Made by a program: the position numbers and the translations under genes. The notes beneath the pieces are model-generated. The model saw nothing but the letters and a program-made list of their open reading frames with translations, made no database searches and was not told the DNA's origin. 64,000 nt of DNA from an uncultured Caldilineaceae bacterium (lineage in GTDB: Bacteria > Chloroflexota > Anaerolineae > Caldilineales > Caldilineaceae). The stretch is taken from assembly GCA_951812725.1 (NCBI GenBank), contig OX638330.1, positions 5,373,405-5,437,404 on the forward strand. The letters run 5' to 3'. This document shows, piece after piece, positions 63,769 through 64,000 of this stretch. Numbering within the stretch: the first letter of the stretch is position 1; every line of letters starts with the position of its first letter.

Positions 63769-64000
63769 ATGTCCGATCATGTCCGGGAGTTTAGAGAGCA
63801 ACGGCGCGTGAAGGACATTAGATGGCTTGTTCGGGACCGCAAGATTGACGTGCTGTGCCACTTCACCCGGCTTGAAAACCTGATTGGTATTCTGCGCAAT
63901 GGCTTGCTGAGCCGGAGAACCCTTTATGAGCGTCATATGCGGTTTTACGCTGTCGATCACCATCGCTTGGACGGCTGTCCCGATGCCGTCTGTTTGAGCG
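63769..64000 (+). CDS. darT: DarT-type DNA ADP-ribosyltransferase toxin, 5' part (runs off right edge)
   Basis: It starts at ATG 63769 and remains open to the end of the window (77 codons). LCHFTRLENLIGILRNGLLS and DHHRLDGCPDAVCLS match the N-terminal NAD-binding blocks of DarT, which ADP-ribosylates thymidine in single-stranded DNA. Family members pair with the macrodomain antitoxin DarG, expected just beyond the right edge. DarTG can act as a phage defence. Confidence 0.85.
   Translation, partial: MSDHVREFREQRRVKDIRWLVRDRKIDVLCHFTRLENLIGILRNGLLSRRTLYERHMRFYAVDHHRLDGCPDAVCLS

Overview
This 64 kb window looks like an accessory, defence-rich stretch of a chromosome from an uncultured Chloroflexota bacterium (Anaerolineae/Caldilineae-like). 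That placement is an inference. It rests on secreted SH3b and fibronectin-type proteins with Pro-Thr-Ala 'TATATPT' linkers, tandem lipoprotein substrate-binding proteins, zinc-ribbon-headed proteins, and intergenic 'CCGCGGAGG...GCGGAGAACGG' repeats. No rRNA or other marker gene is present to settle it.

Layout. 1-9.9 kb: surface-protein loci (a partial fibronectin-like gene running off the left edge, a large SH3b protein) among decayed genes. A diverged ~600 bp direct repeat with a conserved promoter flanks the SH3b gene. The downstream copy is followed directly by a terminator, so a second SH3b gene seems to have been lost there. 9.9-11.9 kb: a Doc-type toxin-antitoxin pair with a palindromic operator, an HsdR (type I restriction) relic, and a small zinc-finger gene flanked by two CRISPR-like single repeats. 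12.3-25.6 kb: a complete type 1-order BREX operon (brxA-brxB-brxC-pglX-pglZ-brxL, minus strand) with a divergent PAPS-reductase-like PP-loop gene. A 13 bp inverted repeat covers the leader of that gene. 26.4-32.9 kb: a hypothetical gene, an SH3b relic, a Uma2 nuclease-like gene, three Phd-type antitoxins (one beside a broken PIN toxin), a CHK/APH-type kinase and RNase HI. 33.3-42.5 kb: ordinary chromosome with two tandem Leu/Ile/Val-type binding lipoproteins, a MarR regulator, three tRNA-Ala genes, three VOC/PhnB-like proteins and a GT-C glycosyltransferase.

43.4-64 kb: a second, composite defence island. It starts with a PLD-SNF2 helicase/nuclease and an Eco57I-like methyltransferase whose target-recognition part is AT-rich and seems exchanged. 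Then come an NDT/TIR-like effector candidate, a leftover methyltransferase C-terminus, a possible PD-(D/E)XK protein, a HEPN-like protein, a SIR2 NADase-type protein, a Pycsar pair (nucleotide cyclase plus membrane effector), a lipoprotein, an HNH protein, an IS3-type fragment with scattered solo IS ends, an AAA ATPase, and the start of a DarT ADP-ribosyltransferase at the right edge.

The best candidates for undescribed biology are the 51.8-56.6 kb gene set (PD-(D/E)XK-like, HEPN-like, short ORF, SIR2), the BREX-linked PP-loop gene with its leader palindrome, and the exchange at the methyltransferase tail. Many genes in the window are visibly decaying, as expected for islands with high turnover.
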